Origin: Clostridiales bacterium
GTDB taxonomy: Bacteria; Bacillota; Clostridia; Oscillospirales; Oscillospiraceae
DNA length: 33,190 bases
Direction: 5' to 3'
Assembly: GCA_021201635.1 (NCBI GenBank)
Contig: JAJQEM010000126.1
Span: 1 to 33,190 of the forward strand
The translations under genes and the position numbers were made by a program. Below the pieces are notes generated by a model. It made no database searches. It was not told the origin of the DNA and saw only the letters and a list, made by a program, of their open reading frames with translations. Each line of letters begins with the position of its first letter. The stretch's first letter is position 1. Positions 17,347 to 26,419 of this stretch are shown here, in pieces.

Positions 17347-17631
17347 AACTGAACATCATCCATGAAACCGTTGAAGTGGAGATAACGGCAGGATACGCGT
17401 TTACAGAGAGCCGGGATGCTGAAAATCCGGCAGCAGACGGCCTGTCAAATGGACCACGGAGGGCACGGCGAACCGCCCAGGAGGGCGCAGTATCCCGTGA
17501 CGTGAGGGCATACGTCAATTGCCGGAAATGTGTTTGCATTTCGCAAAGTGCGCAGAGTTTCTGCGAAACAAGGTGGCACCGCGGTACATCCGTCCTTGGC
17601 TGAGCAACAGTCATGGGCGGTTTTCATTTTT
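17347..17631 (+). promoter_or_regulatory. T-box riboswitch (tryptophan) with terminator
   Basis: This leader RNA senses uncharged tRNA-Trp and turns on the trp operon. The T-box core AGGTGGCACCGCGG lies at 17571-17584. Its tRNA-acceptor-pairing bases TGGC (17574-17577) match the GCCA end of bacterial tRNA-Trp. Stem I contains the typical AGAGAGCCGGGATGCTGAAA arrangement (17405-17424), and a TGG triplet at 17450-17452 in AAATGGACC is the likely specifier codon. The competing terminator pairs CCGTCC (17590-17595) with GGGCGG (17615-17620) and is followed by TTTTCATTTTT. The leader covers nearly all of the gene-free stretch before trpE. Confidence 0.93.
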
Positions 17632-17677
17632 CCCGGGGCGCAGCCGCCCCCCACCTCTTTTCTCAGGAGATGATGTC

Positions 17678-19156
17678 ATGGAAAAACGCTACTATCCCAC
17701 TCTGGAACAGGCCCGGCAGTACGAGGTGGACTATCGCACCGTCCCCGTCACCCGTACCATCCTCTCCGACCGCTGCACCACCATCGAGACTCTGCGTATC
17801 CTGAAATCCGTCAGCCGCCACTGCTTCCTGCTGGAGAGCCTGGAGGACTCTGGCCGCTGGGGACGGTACACCTTCCTGGGCTATCAGCCCCGGCTGGAGT
17901 TCACCTGCCAGGACGGGGTCGTCCGGGTGCGCAACGGGTTCGAGATGACGGTGGAGACCCGGAATCCGGGAGAGATCATCCGCCAGATCGTCCGGGATAA
18001 CCGCAGCCCGAAAATCCCCGGCCTGCCCCCCTTTACCGGCGGTCTGATGGGGTACTTCTCCTACGACTACATCAAGTACGCCGAGCCCACCCTGAACCTG
18101 GAGGCCAGCGATCAGGAGTCCTTCAAGGACGTGGACCTGATGCTGTTTGACAAGCTCATCGCCTTCGACAATCTGAAGCAGACGGTGACAGTCATCTGCA
18201 ACGCCAAAACAGACGCCCTGGAGGAGAACTACCGCAGCGCCTGCCTGGAACTGGACGCCATGGTAGAGCTGCTCCTCCACGGGACCCCCGCCCCTAACCA
18301 ACCTCTCCGGTTAAAGAGCGACTTCACCGCCCTGTTTGACAAAGAGCGCTACTGCCAGATGGTGGAGACCGCCCGGCACTACATCTACGAGGGAGACATC
18401 TTCCAGGTGGTGCTCTCCAACCGGCTCCAGGCCCAGGTGGAGGGCAGTCTGCTGGACACCTACCGCCTGCTGCGCACCAGCAACCCCTCTCCCTATATGT
18501 TCTACATCTCCAGCGACGACGTGGAGATCGTGGGGGCCTCTCCGGAGACGCTGGTAAAGCTTCAGGACGGGGTGCTGCACACCTTCCCCCTGGCGGGCAC
18601 CCGGCCCCGGGGCAGGACGGAGGCGGAGGATCAGGCCCTGGAGCGGGAGCTGCTGGCCGACCCCAAGGAGCTGTCGGAGCACAATATGCTGGTGGACCTG
18701 GGCCGGAACGACATTGGCCGCCTGTCCAAATTCGGCACGGTGGAGGTAGAGAAATATCTCTCCGTGGAGCGGTACTCCCACGTCATGCACATCGGCTCCA
18801 CCGTCCGGGGGGAGATCCGGGATGACCGGGATGCCGTAGACGCCGTGGGCTGCGTCCTCCCCGCCGGGACTCTCTCCGGGGCCCCCAAGCTCCGGGCCTG
18901 TGAGATCATCCACGAGCTGGAGGGCAACAAGCGGGGCATTTACGGCGGGGCCATCGGCTACATCGACTTCACCGGCAACTTGGACACCTGCATCGCCATC
19001 CGCCTGGCCTTCCAGAAGAACGGCACCGTCTACGTCCGCTCGGGAGCGGGTATCGTGGCCGACTCCGTCCCGGAGAAGGAGTACCAGGAGTGCATCAACA
19101 AGGCCGCCGCCGTGATGAACGCCATCCGTGCCTCGGAGGGAGGGATCGACCAATGA
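17678..19156 (+). CDS. trpE: Anthranilate synthase component I
   Basis: Converts chorismate to anthranilate, using ammonia from TrpG; first committed step of tryptophan synthesis. The 492-aa protein has the N-terminal regulatory domain with the tryptophan feedback motif LLES (51-54) followed by a Ser. The C-terminal chorismate-utilising domain shows LAGTRPRG, DLGRNDIGR and SGAPKLRACEIIHELE, and ends in the typical RSGAGIV...E segment. The start at 17678 follows AGGAGA; the frame is open back into the T-box leader but that part is not protein-like. Its TGA overlaps the trpG ATG (ATGA), so TrpE and TrpG are likely made in equal amounts. Operon-level control is by the T-box. Confidence 0.98.
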   Translation: MEKRYYPTLEQARQYEVDYRTVPVTRTILSDRCTTIETLRILKSVSRHCFLLESLEDSGRWGRYTFLGYQPRLEFTCQDGVVRVRNGFEMTVETRNPGEIIRQIVRDNRSPKIPGLPPFTGGLMGYFSYDYIKYAEPTLNLEASDQESFKDVDLMLFDKLIAFDNLKQTVTVICNAKTDALEENYRSACLELDAMVELLLHGTPAPNQPLRLKSDFTALFDKERYCQMVETARHYIYEGDIFQVVLSNRLQAQVEGSLLDTYRLLRTSNPSPYMFYISSDDVEIVGASPETLVKLQDGVLHTFPLAGTRPRGRTEAEDQALERELLADPKELSEHNMLVDLGRNDIGRLSKFGTVEVEKYLSVERYSHVMHIGSTVRGEIRDDRDAVDAVGCVLPAGTLSGAPKLRACEIIHELEGNKRGIYGGAIGYIDFTGNLDTCIAIRLAFQKNGTVYVRSGAGIVADSVPEKEYQECINKAAAVMNAIRASEGGIDQ

Positions 19157-19734
19157 TCCTGCTGATCGACAATTATGACAGCTTTTCCTACAACCTCTAT
19201 CAGTTGGTTGGCTCCATCGACCCGGACATCCGGGTGGTGCGCAACGACGAGCTGACAGTGGCCCAGGCCGCCGACCTTCATCCCCAGGCTGTCATCCTCT
19301 CCCCCGGCCCGGGCAGGCCGGAGAACGCCGGCATCTGCATGGACGTGGTAAGAGAGCTGGGCGGGGCCGTCCCCATCCTGGGGGTCTGCCTGGGGCACCA
19401 GGCCATCTGCACCGCTTACGGGGGCACCGTGAGCTATGCAAAGGCGCTGATGCACGGGAAGCAGTCCCTGGCGGCTCTCGACCCCGCCTCTCCCCTGTTC
19501 CGGGGCTGCCGGGAGACGGAGCCGGTGGCCCGATACCACTCTCTCTCCGCCGTGGAGGACAGCCTGCCCGACTGTCTCCGGGTCACTGCCCGGACAGAGG
19601 ACGGAGAGGTCATGGCGGTGCAGCACACCGGGTATCCGGTCTTTGGCCTGCAATTCCACCCGGAGTCCATTCTGACCCCCTGTGGGAAAACGATACTGCA
19701 AAACTTCATTCAAATCGCAAACGGAGGTAAGTAA
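19153..19734 (+). CDS. trpG: Anthranilate synthase component II (glutamine amidotransferase)
   Basis: Supplies ammonia from glutamine to TrpE. A class I glutamine amidotransferase of 193 aa with the nucleophile Cys79 in GVCLGHQ and the His169/Glu171 pair in FHPES, plus LSPGPGRPE for the oxyanion region. The N-terminus with [15 protein letters not shown] is typical. It is a stand-alone subunit and not fused to trpD as in enterobacteria. In some Firmicutes the same protein also serves para-aminobenzoate synthase; whether this one does cannot be told here. Confidence 0.97.
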   Translation: MILLIDNYDSFSYNLYQLVGSIDPDIRVVRNDELTVAQAADLHPQAVILSPGPGRPENAGICMDVVRELGGAVPILGVCLGHQAICTAYGGTVSYAKALMHGKQSLAALDPASPLFRGCRETEPVARYHSLSAVEDSLPDCLRVTARTEDGEVMAVQHTGYPVFGLQFHPESILTPCGKTILQNFIQIANGGK

Positions 19735-19735
19735 A

Positions 19736-20758
19736 ATGATCAAAGAAGCAATTGTGAAAATCGTGAACAAGGAAGACCTGACCTACGACGAGGCGTATCA
19801 GGTGATGGGCGAGATCGTGCGTGGGGAGACCACCCCCACCCAGACCTCCGCCTTCCTGGCAGCCCTCTCCACCAAGAGCGCCAAGGCGGAGACCGCCGAC
19901 GAGATCTCCGGCTGCGCCGCCGCCATGAGTGAGCTGGCCGTGCCGGTGGACGGCGGCGGACTGCGCACCATGGAAATCGTGGGCACCGGCGGCGACAACG
20001 CCCACAGCTTCAACATCTCCACCACCTCCATGTTCGTCATGGCCGCCGGAGGGGTGAAGGTGGCCAAGCACGGCAACCGTGCCGCCTCCTCCAGCTGCGG
20101 CACCGCCGACTGTCTGGAGGCCCTGGGAGTCAACATCCAGGAGGGGCCGGAGACCTGCGCCCGTCTGCTCCAGGAGATCGGCATCTGCTTCATGTTCGCC
20201 CAGCGGTTCCACCCCGCCATGAAATATGTGGGGGCCATCCGCAAGGAGCTGGGCTTCCGCACCGTGTTCAACATCCTCGGCCCCATCTCCAACCCCGCCA
20301 AGCCCTACTATGAGCTGCTGGGGGTCTATGACGAATATCTGGTGGAGCCTCTGGCCCGGGTGCTCACCAGTCTGGGCGTGAAGCGGGGCATGGTGGTCCA
20401 CGGACAGGATAAACTGGATGAGCTGTCCATCAGCGCCCCCACCACCGTCTGCGAGTTCCATGACGGGGAGTATTACAGCTATATCCTCCAGCCGGAGGAC
20501 TTCGGCCTGACCCGGGCCACGAAGAAGGACATTGAGGGCGGCACGCCGGTGGAGAACGCCAAGATCGTCACCGACATCCTCACCGGCAAGCTCACCGGCC
20601 CCAAGCGGGACGTGGTGCTGATGAACGCCGGCTCTGCCCTGTACATCGCCGAGAAGGCCCCCTCCATCGCCGAGGGCGTCAAGCTGGCGGGTCAGCTCAT
20701 CGACTCCGGAGCCGCCTATGAGAAGCTCCAGGCCCTCATCCGGGAGTCCAACCGATGA
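19736..20758 (+). CDS. trpD: Anthranilate phosphoribosyltransferase
   Basis: Joins anthranilate to PRPP to give phosphoribosyl-anthranilate. The 340-aa enzyme has the PRPP-binding GTGGD (83-87), NISTTS just after it, and [12 protein letters not shown] (111-122), with a normal family length. The start at 19736 lies 1 base after the trpG stop; GGAGG precedes it at 19723-19727, inside the end of trpG. The stop overlaps the trpC start (ATGA). Confidence 0.98.
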   Translation: MIKEAIVKIVNKEDLTYDEAYQVMGEIVRGETTPTQTSAFLAALSTKSAKAETADEISGCAAAMSELAVPVDGGGLRTMEIVGTGGDNAHSFNISTTSMFVMAAGGVKVAKHGNRAASSSCGTADCLEALGVNIQEGPETCARLLQEIGICFMFAQRFHPAMKYVGAIRKELGFRTVFNILGPISNPAKPYYELLGVYDEYLVEPLARVLTSLGVKRGMVVHGQDKLDELSISAPTTVCEFHDGEYYSYILQPEDFGLTRATKKDIEGGTPVENAKIVTDILTGKLTGPKRDVVLMNAGSALYIAEKAPSIAEGVKLAGQLIDSGAAYEKLQALIRESNR

Positions 20759-21546
20759 GCAACATCCTGGACGCCCTGGCCGACCACGCCCGGGAGCGGG
20801 TGCTGCGGGACAGCGCAGAGAACTCCCTGGACGTGCTTCAGGAGCTGTGCTGTCAGGGGGGCATTGCCAACGGCGCCGCCTTTGACGCCGCCCTGCGCAA
20901 GCCTGGGCTCAGCGTCATCTGCGAGCTGAAAAAGGCCTCCCCCTCCAAGGGGCTCATCTCCCCGGACTTCCCCTATCTGGAGATCGCCCTGGACTACGAG
21001 GCGGCGGGGGCGGACTGCATCTCCTGCCTCACCGAGCCCAAGTGGTTCCTGGGGTCTGACCAGATCTTCCGGGAGGTGCGGCAGGCGGTCTACCTCCCCA
21101 TGCTGCGCAAGGACTTCGTGGTGGACGAGTATCAGCTCTATCAGGCAAAGCTGCTGGGAGCCAACTGTGTGCTGCTCATCTGTGCTATTTTGGACACCTC
21201 CACCCTGGCCCGGTATCTGGACATCTGCCATCAGCTGGGCCTGGCGGCTCTGGTGGAGGCACACGACGAGGGGGAGATCCGCTCCGCTGTCCAGGCCGGG
21301 GCCACCCTCATCGGGGTGAACAACCGGAATTTGAAGGACTTCTCCGTGGACCTGACCAACGCCGCCCGGCTCCGGGACTGCATCCCCCCGGAGGCGGTGT
21401 ATGTGGCCGAGTCCGGGGTGTGGACCCCGGAGGACGCCGCCGGCCTCCGCTCTGCCGGGGCGGACGCAGTGCTCATCGGGGAGAGCCTGATGCGCTCGAA
21501 CAACCGGGGAGCTTTCCTGGCCCGACTGCGGGAGGTGGCCCAATGA
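20755..21546 (+). CDS. trpC: Indole-3-glycerol phosphate synthase
   Basis: Closes the indole ring, converting carboxyphenylamino-deoxyribulose phosphate to indole-glycerol phosphate. The 263-aa TIM barrel has the catalytic Glu57/Lys59 region in [16 protein letters not shown] (second catalytic lysine), and the phosphate-site loops with GVNNRN and VAESGV. It is a single-domain protein, separate from trpF, to which it is joined by an ATGA overlap. Confidence 0.97.
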   Translation: MSNILDALADHARERVLRDSAENSLDVLQELCCQGGIANGAAFDAALRKPGLSVICELKKASPSKGLISPDFPYLEIALDYEAAGADCISCLTEPKWFLGSDQIFREVRQAVYLPMLRKDFVVDEYQLYQAKLLGANCVLLICAILDTSTLARYLDICHQLGLAALVEAHDEGEIRSAVQAGATLIGVNNRNLKDFSVDLTNAARLRDCIPPEAVYVAESGVWTPEDAAGLRSAGADAVLIGESLMRSNNRGAFLARLREVAQ

Positions 21547-22145
21547 GCAAAATCAAGATCTGCGGTCTGCGGCGAGGAATAGATGTAGATTATGTAAACG
21601 AAGCCATGCCGGACTACGCCGGGTTTATCCTCTGGCCCCACAGCCGCCGGTACATCACCCCGGCGCAGGCGCTGGAGCTGCGCCGGAGGCTGAACCCCTC
21701 CATCCCCACCGTGGGAGTATTCGTAGACCAGCCGTTGGAGGAGATTTTGGCTCCCGTCCGCAGCGGAGCCATCGACATCGTCCAGCTCCACGGCCACGAG
21801 ACGCCGGAGATGGTTCGCCTGGTGGCCCGGGAAACAGGGAAGCTGGTGTGGAAAGCCTTCAAGGTGTGCTCGGAGGACGACCTGAGCCGGGCGGCGGACA
21901 GCCCCGCCGATCTCATCCTGCTGGATAACGGCTACGGCACCGGGCAGAGCTTTGACTGGTCGCTCCTGTCCCGGCCCTTGGAACGGCCCTGGCTGCTGGC
22001 GGGAGGACTAACCCCGGAGAACATCCCCCAGGCCCTGGACCAGCTCTCTCCCTGGGGGGTGGACCTGTCCTCCGGCGTGGAGACGGAGGGCTGGAAGGAT
22101 CGGGAGAAGATTCTGGCAGCAGTACAGGCCGCACGGGGCAATTGA
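21543..22145 (+). CDS. trpF: Phosphoribosylanthranilate isomerase
   Basis: Performs the Amadori rearrangement between the TrpD and TrpC steps. The 200-aa TIM barrel begins [10 protein letters not shown] with the catalytic Cys7. It keeps VQLHGHE and the phosphate-binding [11 protein letters not shown] and DLSSGVE, and [14 protein letters not shown] carries the general-acid Asp in LLD. The start is fixed by its ATGA overlap with trpC. It is slightly shorter than average but shows no missing element. Confidence 0.96.
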   Translation: MSKIKICGLRRGIDVDYVNEAMPDYAGFILWPHSRRYITPAQALELRRRLNPSIPTVGVFVDQPLEEILAPVRSGAIDIVQLHGHETPEMVRLVARETGKLVWKAFKVCSEDDLSRAADSPADLILLDNGYGTGQSFDWSLLSRPLERPWLLAGGLTPENIPQALDQLSPWGVDLSSGVETEGWKDREKILAAVQAARGN

Positions 22146-22176
22146 ACCAATCGGCCAATCAGAAAGAAGGTATCTC

Positions 22177-23364
22177 ATGTCCAACGGACGTTTTGGCATC
22201 CACGGCGGGCAGTACATCCCGGAGACGCTGATGAACGCTGTCATCGAGCTGGAGGAGGCCTATAACCACTATAAAGACGACCCGCAGTTCCAGGCGGAGC
22301 TGCACCAGCTGTTCACCCAGTACGCCAACCGCCCCTCCAACCTCTATTACGCAGAGCGGATGACGAAGGACCTGGGCGGTGCGAAAATTTACCTGAAACG
22401 GGAGGATCTGAACCACACCGGCGCCCACAAGATTAACAACGCCCTGGGGCAGGCTCTGCTGGCAAAAAAGATGGGCAAGACCCGGCTCATCGCCGAAACC
22501 GGCGCAGGTCAGCACGGGGTGGCCACCGCCACCGTGGCGGCCTATCTGGGCATGGAGTGCGACGTGTACATGGGCAAGGTGGATATGGAGCGTCAGGCCC
22601 TGAACGTGTTCCGGATGCGGCTCATGGGCGCACGGGTCCACGGTGTGGAGACCGGCACCGCCACTTTGAAGGACGCCGTCTCCGAGTGTATGCGGGAGTG
22701 GACCAACCGTATTGCCGACACCCACTATCTTCTGGGCTCCTGCATGGGGCCCCACCCCTTCCCCACCATCGTCCGGGACTTCCAGGCCGTTATCTCCCAG
22801 GAGATGAAGCAGCAGATTCTGGAGGCGGAGGGCCGTCTGCCCGACGTGGTGCTGGCCTGCGTGGGGGGCGGCTCCAACGCCATCGGCTCCTTTTACCACT
22901 TCATTGACGACAAGGACGTGAAGCTCATCGGCTGCGAGGCCGCAGGCCGGGGCATCGACACCTGGGAGACCGCCGCCACCATCAATACCGGCAGTTTGGG
23001 CATCTTCCACGGCATGAAGAGCTATTTCTGCCAGGACGAATACGGCCAGATCGCCCCGGTGTACTCCATCTCTGCCGGACTGGACTACCCTGGCGTGGGG
23101 CCGGAGCACGCCTGGCTCCACGACATCGGGCGGGCAGAGTATGTCCCCGTCACCGACGAGGAGGCAGTCTGCGCCTTTGAGTATCTCAGCCGCACCGAGG
23201 GCATTATCCCCGCCATCGAGTCCGCCCATGCCGTTGCCCACGCCATCAAAATTGCCCCGACCATGGGCAAGGACCAGATCATCGTCATCACCCTTTCCGG
23301 GCGTGGTGACAAGGACTGTGCGGCTATGGCCCGCTACCGGGGGGAGGAGTTGTACGATGATTAA
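22177..23364 (+). CDS. trpB: Tryptophan synthase beta chain
   Basis: PLP enzyme condensing indole with serine to make tryptophan, in an alpha2-beta2 complex with TrpA. The 395-aa protein is the TrpB1 type. The PLP lysine is Lys85 in HTGAHKINN, the substrate loop is ETGAGQHG, and the cofactor phosphate loop is GGGSNAIG. A purine-rich site (AAGAAGG, 22164-22170) precedes the start at 22177, and 31 bases separate it from trpF, the widest gap in the operon. It overlaps trpA by 8 bases. Confidence 0.98.
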   Translation: MSNGRFGIHGGQYIPETLMNAVIELEEAYNHYKDDPQFQAELHQLFTQYANRPSNLYYAERMTKDLGGAKIYLKREDLNHTGAHKINNALGQALLAKKMGKTRLIAETGAGQHGVATATVAAYLGMECDVYMGKVDMERQALNVFRMRLMGARVHGVETGTATLKDAVSECMREWTNRIADTHYLLGSCMGPHPFPTIVRDFQAVISQEMKQQILEAEGRLPDVVLACVGGGSNAIGSFYHFIDDKDVKLIGCEAAGRGIDTWETAATINTGSLGIFHGMKSYFCQDEYGQIAPVYSISAGLDYPGVGPEHAWLHDIGRAEYVPVTDEEAVCAFEYLSRTEGIIPAIESAHAVAHAIKIAPTMGKDQIIVITLSGRGDKDCAAMARYRGEELYDD

Positions 23365-24139
23365 AATTGTGGATGCCTTCCGCAACGGCAAGGCTTTTAT
23401 TCCCTTTCTCACCTGCGGGGACCCCGACCTGGAGACCACCCGCAGGCTGGTCTGCGCCATGGTGGAGAACGGGGCAGATTTGATTGAGCTGGGTATCCCC
23501 TTCTCCGACCCCACCGCCGAGGGTCCCGTCATTCAGGGAGCCAACCTCCGTTCTCTCTCCAACGGCTGCACCACCGACGACGTATTCGCCCTGGCGGAGA
23601 CCCTGCGGAAGGAGGACGGCATCACCGTCCCCATGGTGTTCATGACCTACGCCAACGTGGTCTATCACTACGGCACCGAGAAGTTCTGCGCCCGGGCCGC
23701 CCAGGTGGGGATGCAAGGGCTGATTTTGCCCGACGTGCCCTTTGAGGAGAAGGGGGATTTCGCCCCCGCTTGCCGGAAGTACGGCCTGGAGCTGGTGAGC
23801 CTCATCGCCCCCACCTCCCACCAGCGCATCAAGACCATCGCCGCCGACGCAGAGGGCTTTGTCTACTGTGTGTCCTCCCTGGGCGTCACCGGCGTCCGCA
23901 AGGAGATCACCACCGACATCGCCGGAATGGTGGAGCTGGTGCGGCAGGCGAAGGACATTCCCTGTGCCATCGGCTTCGGCATCTCTAACCCGGAGACCGC
24001 CCGCAAGATGGCCCAGTCCGCCGATGGTGCCATCGTGGGCTCCGCCATCGTCCGGCTCATCGGCCAGTATGGCCGGGAGGCCATCCCCCATGTGGCGGAG
24101 TACGTCCGGGAGATGAAGGCGGCCATCGCCGATCTTTGA
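23357..24139 (+). CDS. trpA: Tryptophan synthase alpha chain
   Basis: Cleaves indole-glycerol phosphate and channels indole to TrpB. The 260-aa TIM barrel has the start MIKIVDAF and [11 protein letters not shown], catalytic Glu44 in [11 protein letters not shown], and the phosphate loop region with [10 protein letters not shown]. The second acid, Asp60 in Salmonella TrpA (PLADGP), is Glu55 here (PTAEGP); to my knowledge this change occurs in other Firmicutes, so the enzyme is probably active. Translation starts inside trpB, with GGAGG at 23343-23347. Confidence 0.97.
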   Translation: MIKIVDAFRNGKAFIPFLTCGDPDLETTRRLVCAMVENGADLIELGIPFSDPTAEGPVIQGANLRSLSNGCTTDDVFALAETLRKEDGITVPMVFMTYANVVYHYGTEKFCARAAQVGMQGLILPDVPFEEKGDFAPACRKYGLELVSLIAPTSHQRIKTIAADAEGFVYCVSSLGVTGVRKEITTDIAGMVELVRQAKDIPCAIGFGISNPETARKMAQSADGAIVGSAIVRLIGQYGREAIPHVAEYVREMKAAIADL

Positions 24140-24184
24140 GCCGTTTTCTTGGTCGGCATCCCATTGCTGTGAGGAATGAGATGA

Positions 24185-24221
24185 ACGCAGCGTGTCAAAA
24201 ATCCTTTTTGACACGCTGCGT
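24185..24221. terminator. 17-bp perfect hairpin between trpA and the convergent operon
   Basis: ACGCAGCGTGTCAAAAA (24185-24201) and its exact complement (24205-24221) surround a TCC loop. It sits between convergent transcripts. No long T run directly follows on either side, although AT-rich sequence (24236-24257) lies beyond it, so it may act together with that. Confidence 0.75.
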
Positions 24222-24307
24222 ACGATTCTTGTGCTTTTAAAAAATTTTTAAAATCGTTTTGCTGCATACGAAGGGGGCTTCTGATCCTTTTCCTTTTCGT
24301 CCCGCAG

Positions 24308-25276
24308 TTAATAGACCCGCACCATCATGACCACGCCGTATTCCGGGTCAAAGTGAGAGGGATAGACCGTCTGGCTTTCACCTGCCGCCAGGTCCTCCAG
24401 CTTCACGGTATAGGCGATGCCGCCCACATACTCCCCGGTGTCCAATTGGTTCTTGTAGAACAGCCGCAGCTCCGAAATGTCGTCTCCGCTGATGTTGGTC
24501 ACTGTGACTGCACCGGAGTCCGTAGAAATGGACACCTGGTCCTCACACAGGTCCAGAGCGGAAAGATAGGCGATCTCGCTGCCCCCATAACCAAAGGAAG
24601 CCGTCTCACTGCACGACTGTTTGTCCGCCTCCATCACCAGCACCGTCTCCCCGGCGGGGAGCAGGGACACCTCGAAATGCAGCTCTTTTCCATCCGCCGT
24701 CAGAGTGACCGTGGCATATTCGATCACCTGGTCGGAGAGGTTGGTCACCTCCAGGATGGCCACGCTGTCGATCTCGTCCTCTGAGCCGTCCTCGATGTAG
24801 TAGCCGCTGTAATTGTAGACGGCGATCAGCTTTAACTCATCCATAGACGAGGTATAGGGGAACGAAAAAGCAGTCTCCTCCTGTTCCGATGCGCTATCTG
24901 TCTCAACCGTACCCTGAGACGCTGTGGAGCCCTGGGCGTCGCTGTCCCCGTCGCTATCGCTGACGGTATCGGACGAGCCCTCGTCCACGGCGTCCGGCGT
25001 CTCCTCTGTGTCGCCGCTTTCTGCCGTATCGACGCTTTCCTCCGTATCGCTGTCGCTGTCGTCCAGCTCGGGCTCCGCTGTCTCGTCGTCCTCCGCCGGG
25101 AGCGTCTCATCGTCTGTCTCTGTCTCCGTGTTGAGAGCGGCGTCAGAATCCCCGTCCCCGCTGTCTCCCCCCAGGGAGACCAGGACGGCGATCAGGACCG
25201 CCGCCACGACCACGATCACCACGATCACGATAGGGAGCCAGCTCTTTTTTTCTTCCGTTTTTTCACGCTTTCCCAC
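24308..25276 (-). CDS. Membrane-anchored acidic protein at the end of the radical SAM operon
   Basis: I do not recognise a family. The 322-aa product has a short charged N-terminus (GKREKTEEKK) and one membrane helix (about 13-35). An extremely acidic Asp/Glu/Ser/Thr-rich linker follows (about 36-135), then a compact outer domain of about 180 residues that looks all-beta, with ILEVTNLSDQVIEYATVTL and DDISELRLFYKNQ similar to FxLYD-type beta-sandwich repeats. The start is a GTG at 25276, supported by GGGGAGGAG lying in the last codons of the radical SAM gene; the two genes are 3 bases apart, so it is the last cistron of that operon. It is likely an outward-facing anchor or receptor for the operon's secreted products. 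Its acidic linker resembles the one at the C-terminus of the VWA protein. Confidence 0.8.
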   Translation of the reverse strand: MGKREKTEEKKSWLPIVIVVIVVVAAVLIAVLVSLGGDSGDGDSDAALNTETETDDETLPAEDDETAEPELDDSDSDTEESVDTAESGDTEETPDAVDEGSSDTVSDSDGDSDAQGSTASQGTVETDSASEQEETAFSFPYTSSMDELKLIAVYNYSGYYIEDGSEDEIDSVAILEVTNLSDQVIEYATVTLTADGKELHFEVSLLPAGETVLVMEADKQSCSETASFGYGGSEIAYLSALDLCEDQVSISTDSGAVTVTNISGDDISELRLFYKNQLDTGEYVGGIAYTVKLEDLAAGESQTVYPSHFDPEYGVVMMVRVY

Positions 25277-25279
25277 GAT

Positions 25280-26419
25280 TTACTCCTCCCCTTTCAGTTG
25301 TTCCGCCAGACGTTTTGCCGCCTGGGGATAGGCCTCCGCCATGCGGCAGCGGTATTCCGGCACGTTGCAATAGGTCCCCGTCTCGGTCAGCACCGAGGCC
25401 GCACAGGGACGACAGATCTCCTTCTTCTTGCAGTTGGTGCACTTGGCGGGCAGCCGGATGGCCGCCGCCTCCTGGGTGGCTCTGCGCCAGGCCTCGTCAA
25501 AGCCGATGTCGAACACATCGGCGTTTTCTTTGCCCGGCAGCATTCCGCAGGGCAGGAGCCGCCCGTCCCAGGTCACCCAAAAGCTGCACTTCCCCGCCCG
25601 ACAGTGGATGCCCTCGCCCTCGATCTCCTGACAATCGCTGTCCTGGTCGGCGGAAAGGCCGGTCAGCTCCTCGTCGGCCACGTGCTGCAAAAACCGCTCC
25701 CGTCCGTTGGACAGGCACTCGATCTTGGCCGAGTACGCCGCCGCATCCTCCGGGGTGAAGCGGTCATTTTGGCCCACCATGGAGGCGTCCCGGCGCAGGG
25801 GCGGGAACATATAGCTGGTGGCCTGGACGATGAGCTGTTCTGTCTCGCAGAAGGCGAAAATCGCCTCCAGGTCGCGGGCGTTGTACGGCGTGACGCTGCA
25901 ATTGATCTTGATGGGGATACCCGCATCCTTTAACAGGTGAATCGCCCGGGTGACCTGGGTGAACCCCTTCGAGTTGCGGCAGAGACGCCCGTAGGTCTCG
26001 TCAGAGGCCCCGTACAGGGTGATATTCATGCGGACAGGGGGAACCTCCTGTAGCCATTTCACCGTCTCCTCCGTCACCAGGGTGGCGTTGGAGTTGATGG
26101 AGATCAGCAGCCCCATCCGGTGCAGCCCCTCCATGATTTCCCGGAAGTCCGGGCGGGAGAAGGGCTCCCCGCCAGTCAGCAGGAGGTAGAGCATACCCCG
26201 CTTTTTGGCGGTCTCCCCCAGGCGAAGCCACTCCTCCGCCGTGCGGAGGGGGCGGACGGCCTCCTGCTCCTGCTTCGTCATGCGCACATAGCACATCCGG
26301 CAGCTCATGTTGCACACCGGGGTCAGCTCAAAGGTGCCGCTGAGGGGGGACAGCAGCCGGGAGGCCTTTCGGTGGAGGTACTCCGTGATGGGGGCCTCCA
26401 CATACTTGATGTTGTTCAT
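25280..26419 (-). CDS. Radical SAM/SPASM peptide-modifying enzyme
   Basis: An iron-sulfur enzyme of 379 aa that would use S-adenosylmethionine to start radical chemistry, most likely on the Cys-rich peptide encoded upstream. The radical SAM cluster motif is C36-NMS-C40-RM-C43, followed by LLLTGGEPFSRPDF. The C-terminal SPASM region has CRAGKC, LLPCGM, C327/C330/C336/C339 and C351/C358, enough ligands for two auxiliary clusters. The family includes sactipeptide, ranthipeptide and PqqE-like maturases. Its ATG overlaps the stop of the HprK-like gene (ATGA at 26416-26419). The PqqD-like protein at 31.3-31.6 kb is the likely peptide-recognition partner. The exact bond formed (thioether, C-C or epimerisation) cannot be told from sequence. 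Confidence 0.92.
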   Translation of the reverse strand: MNNIKYVEAPITEYLHRKASRLLSPLSGTFELTPVCNMSCRMCYVRMTKQEQEAVRPLRTAEEWLRLGETAKKRGMLYLLLTGGEPFSRPDFREIMEGLHRMGLLISINSNATLVTEETVKWLQEVPPVRMNITLYGASDETYGRLCRNSKGFTQVTRAIHLLKDAGIPIKINCSVTPYNARDLEAIFAFCETEQLIVQATSYMFPPLRRDASMVGQNDRFTPEDAAAYSAKIECLSNGRERFLQHVADEELTGLSADQDSDCQEIEGEGIHCRAGKCSFWVTWDGRLLPCGMLPGKENADVFDIGFDEAWRRATQEAAAIRLPAKCTNCKKKEICRPCAASVLTETGTYCNVPEYRCRMAEAYPQAAKRLAEQLKGEE

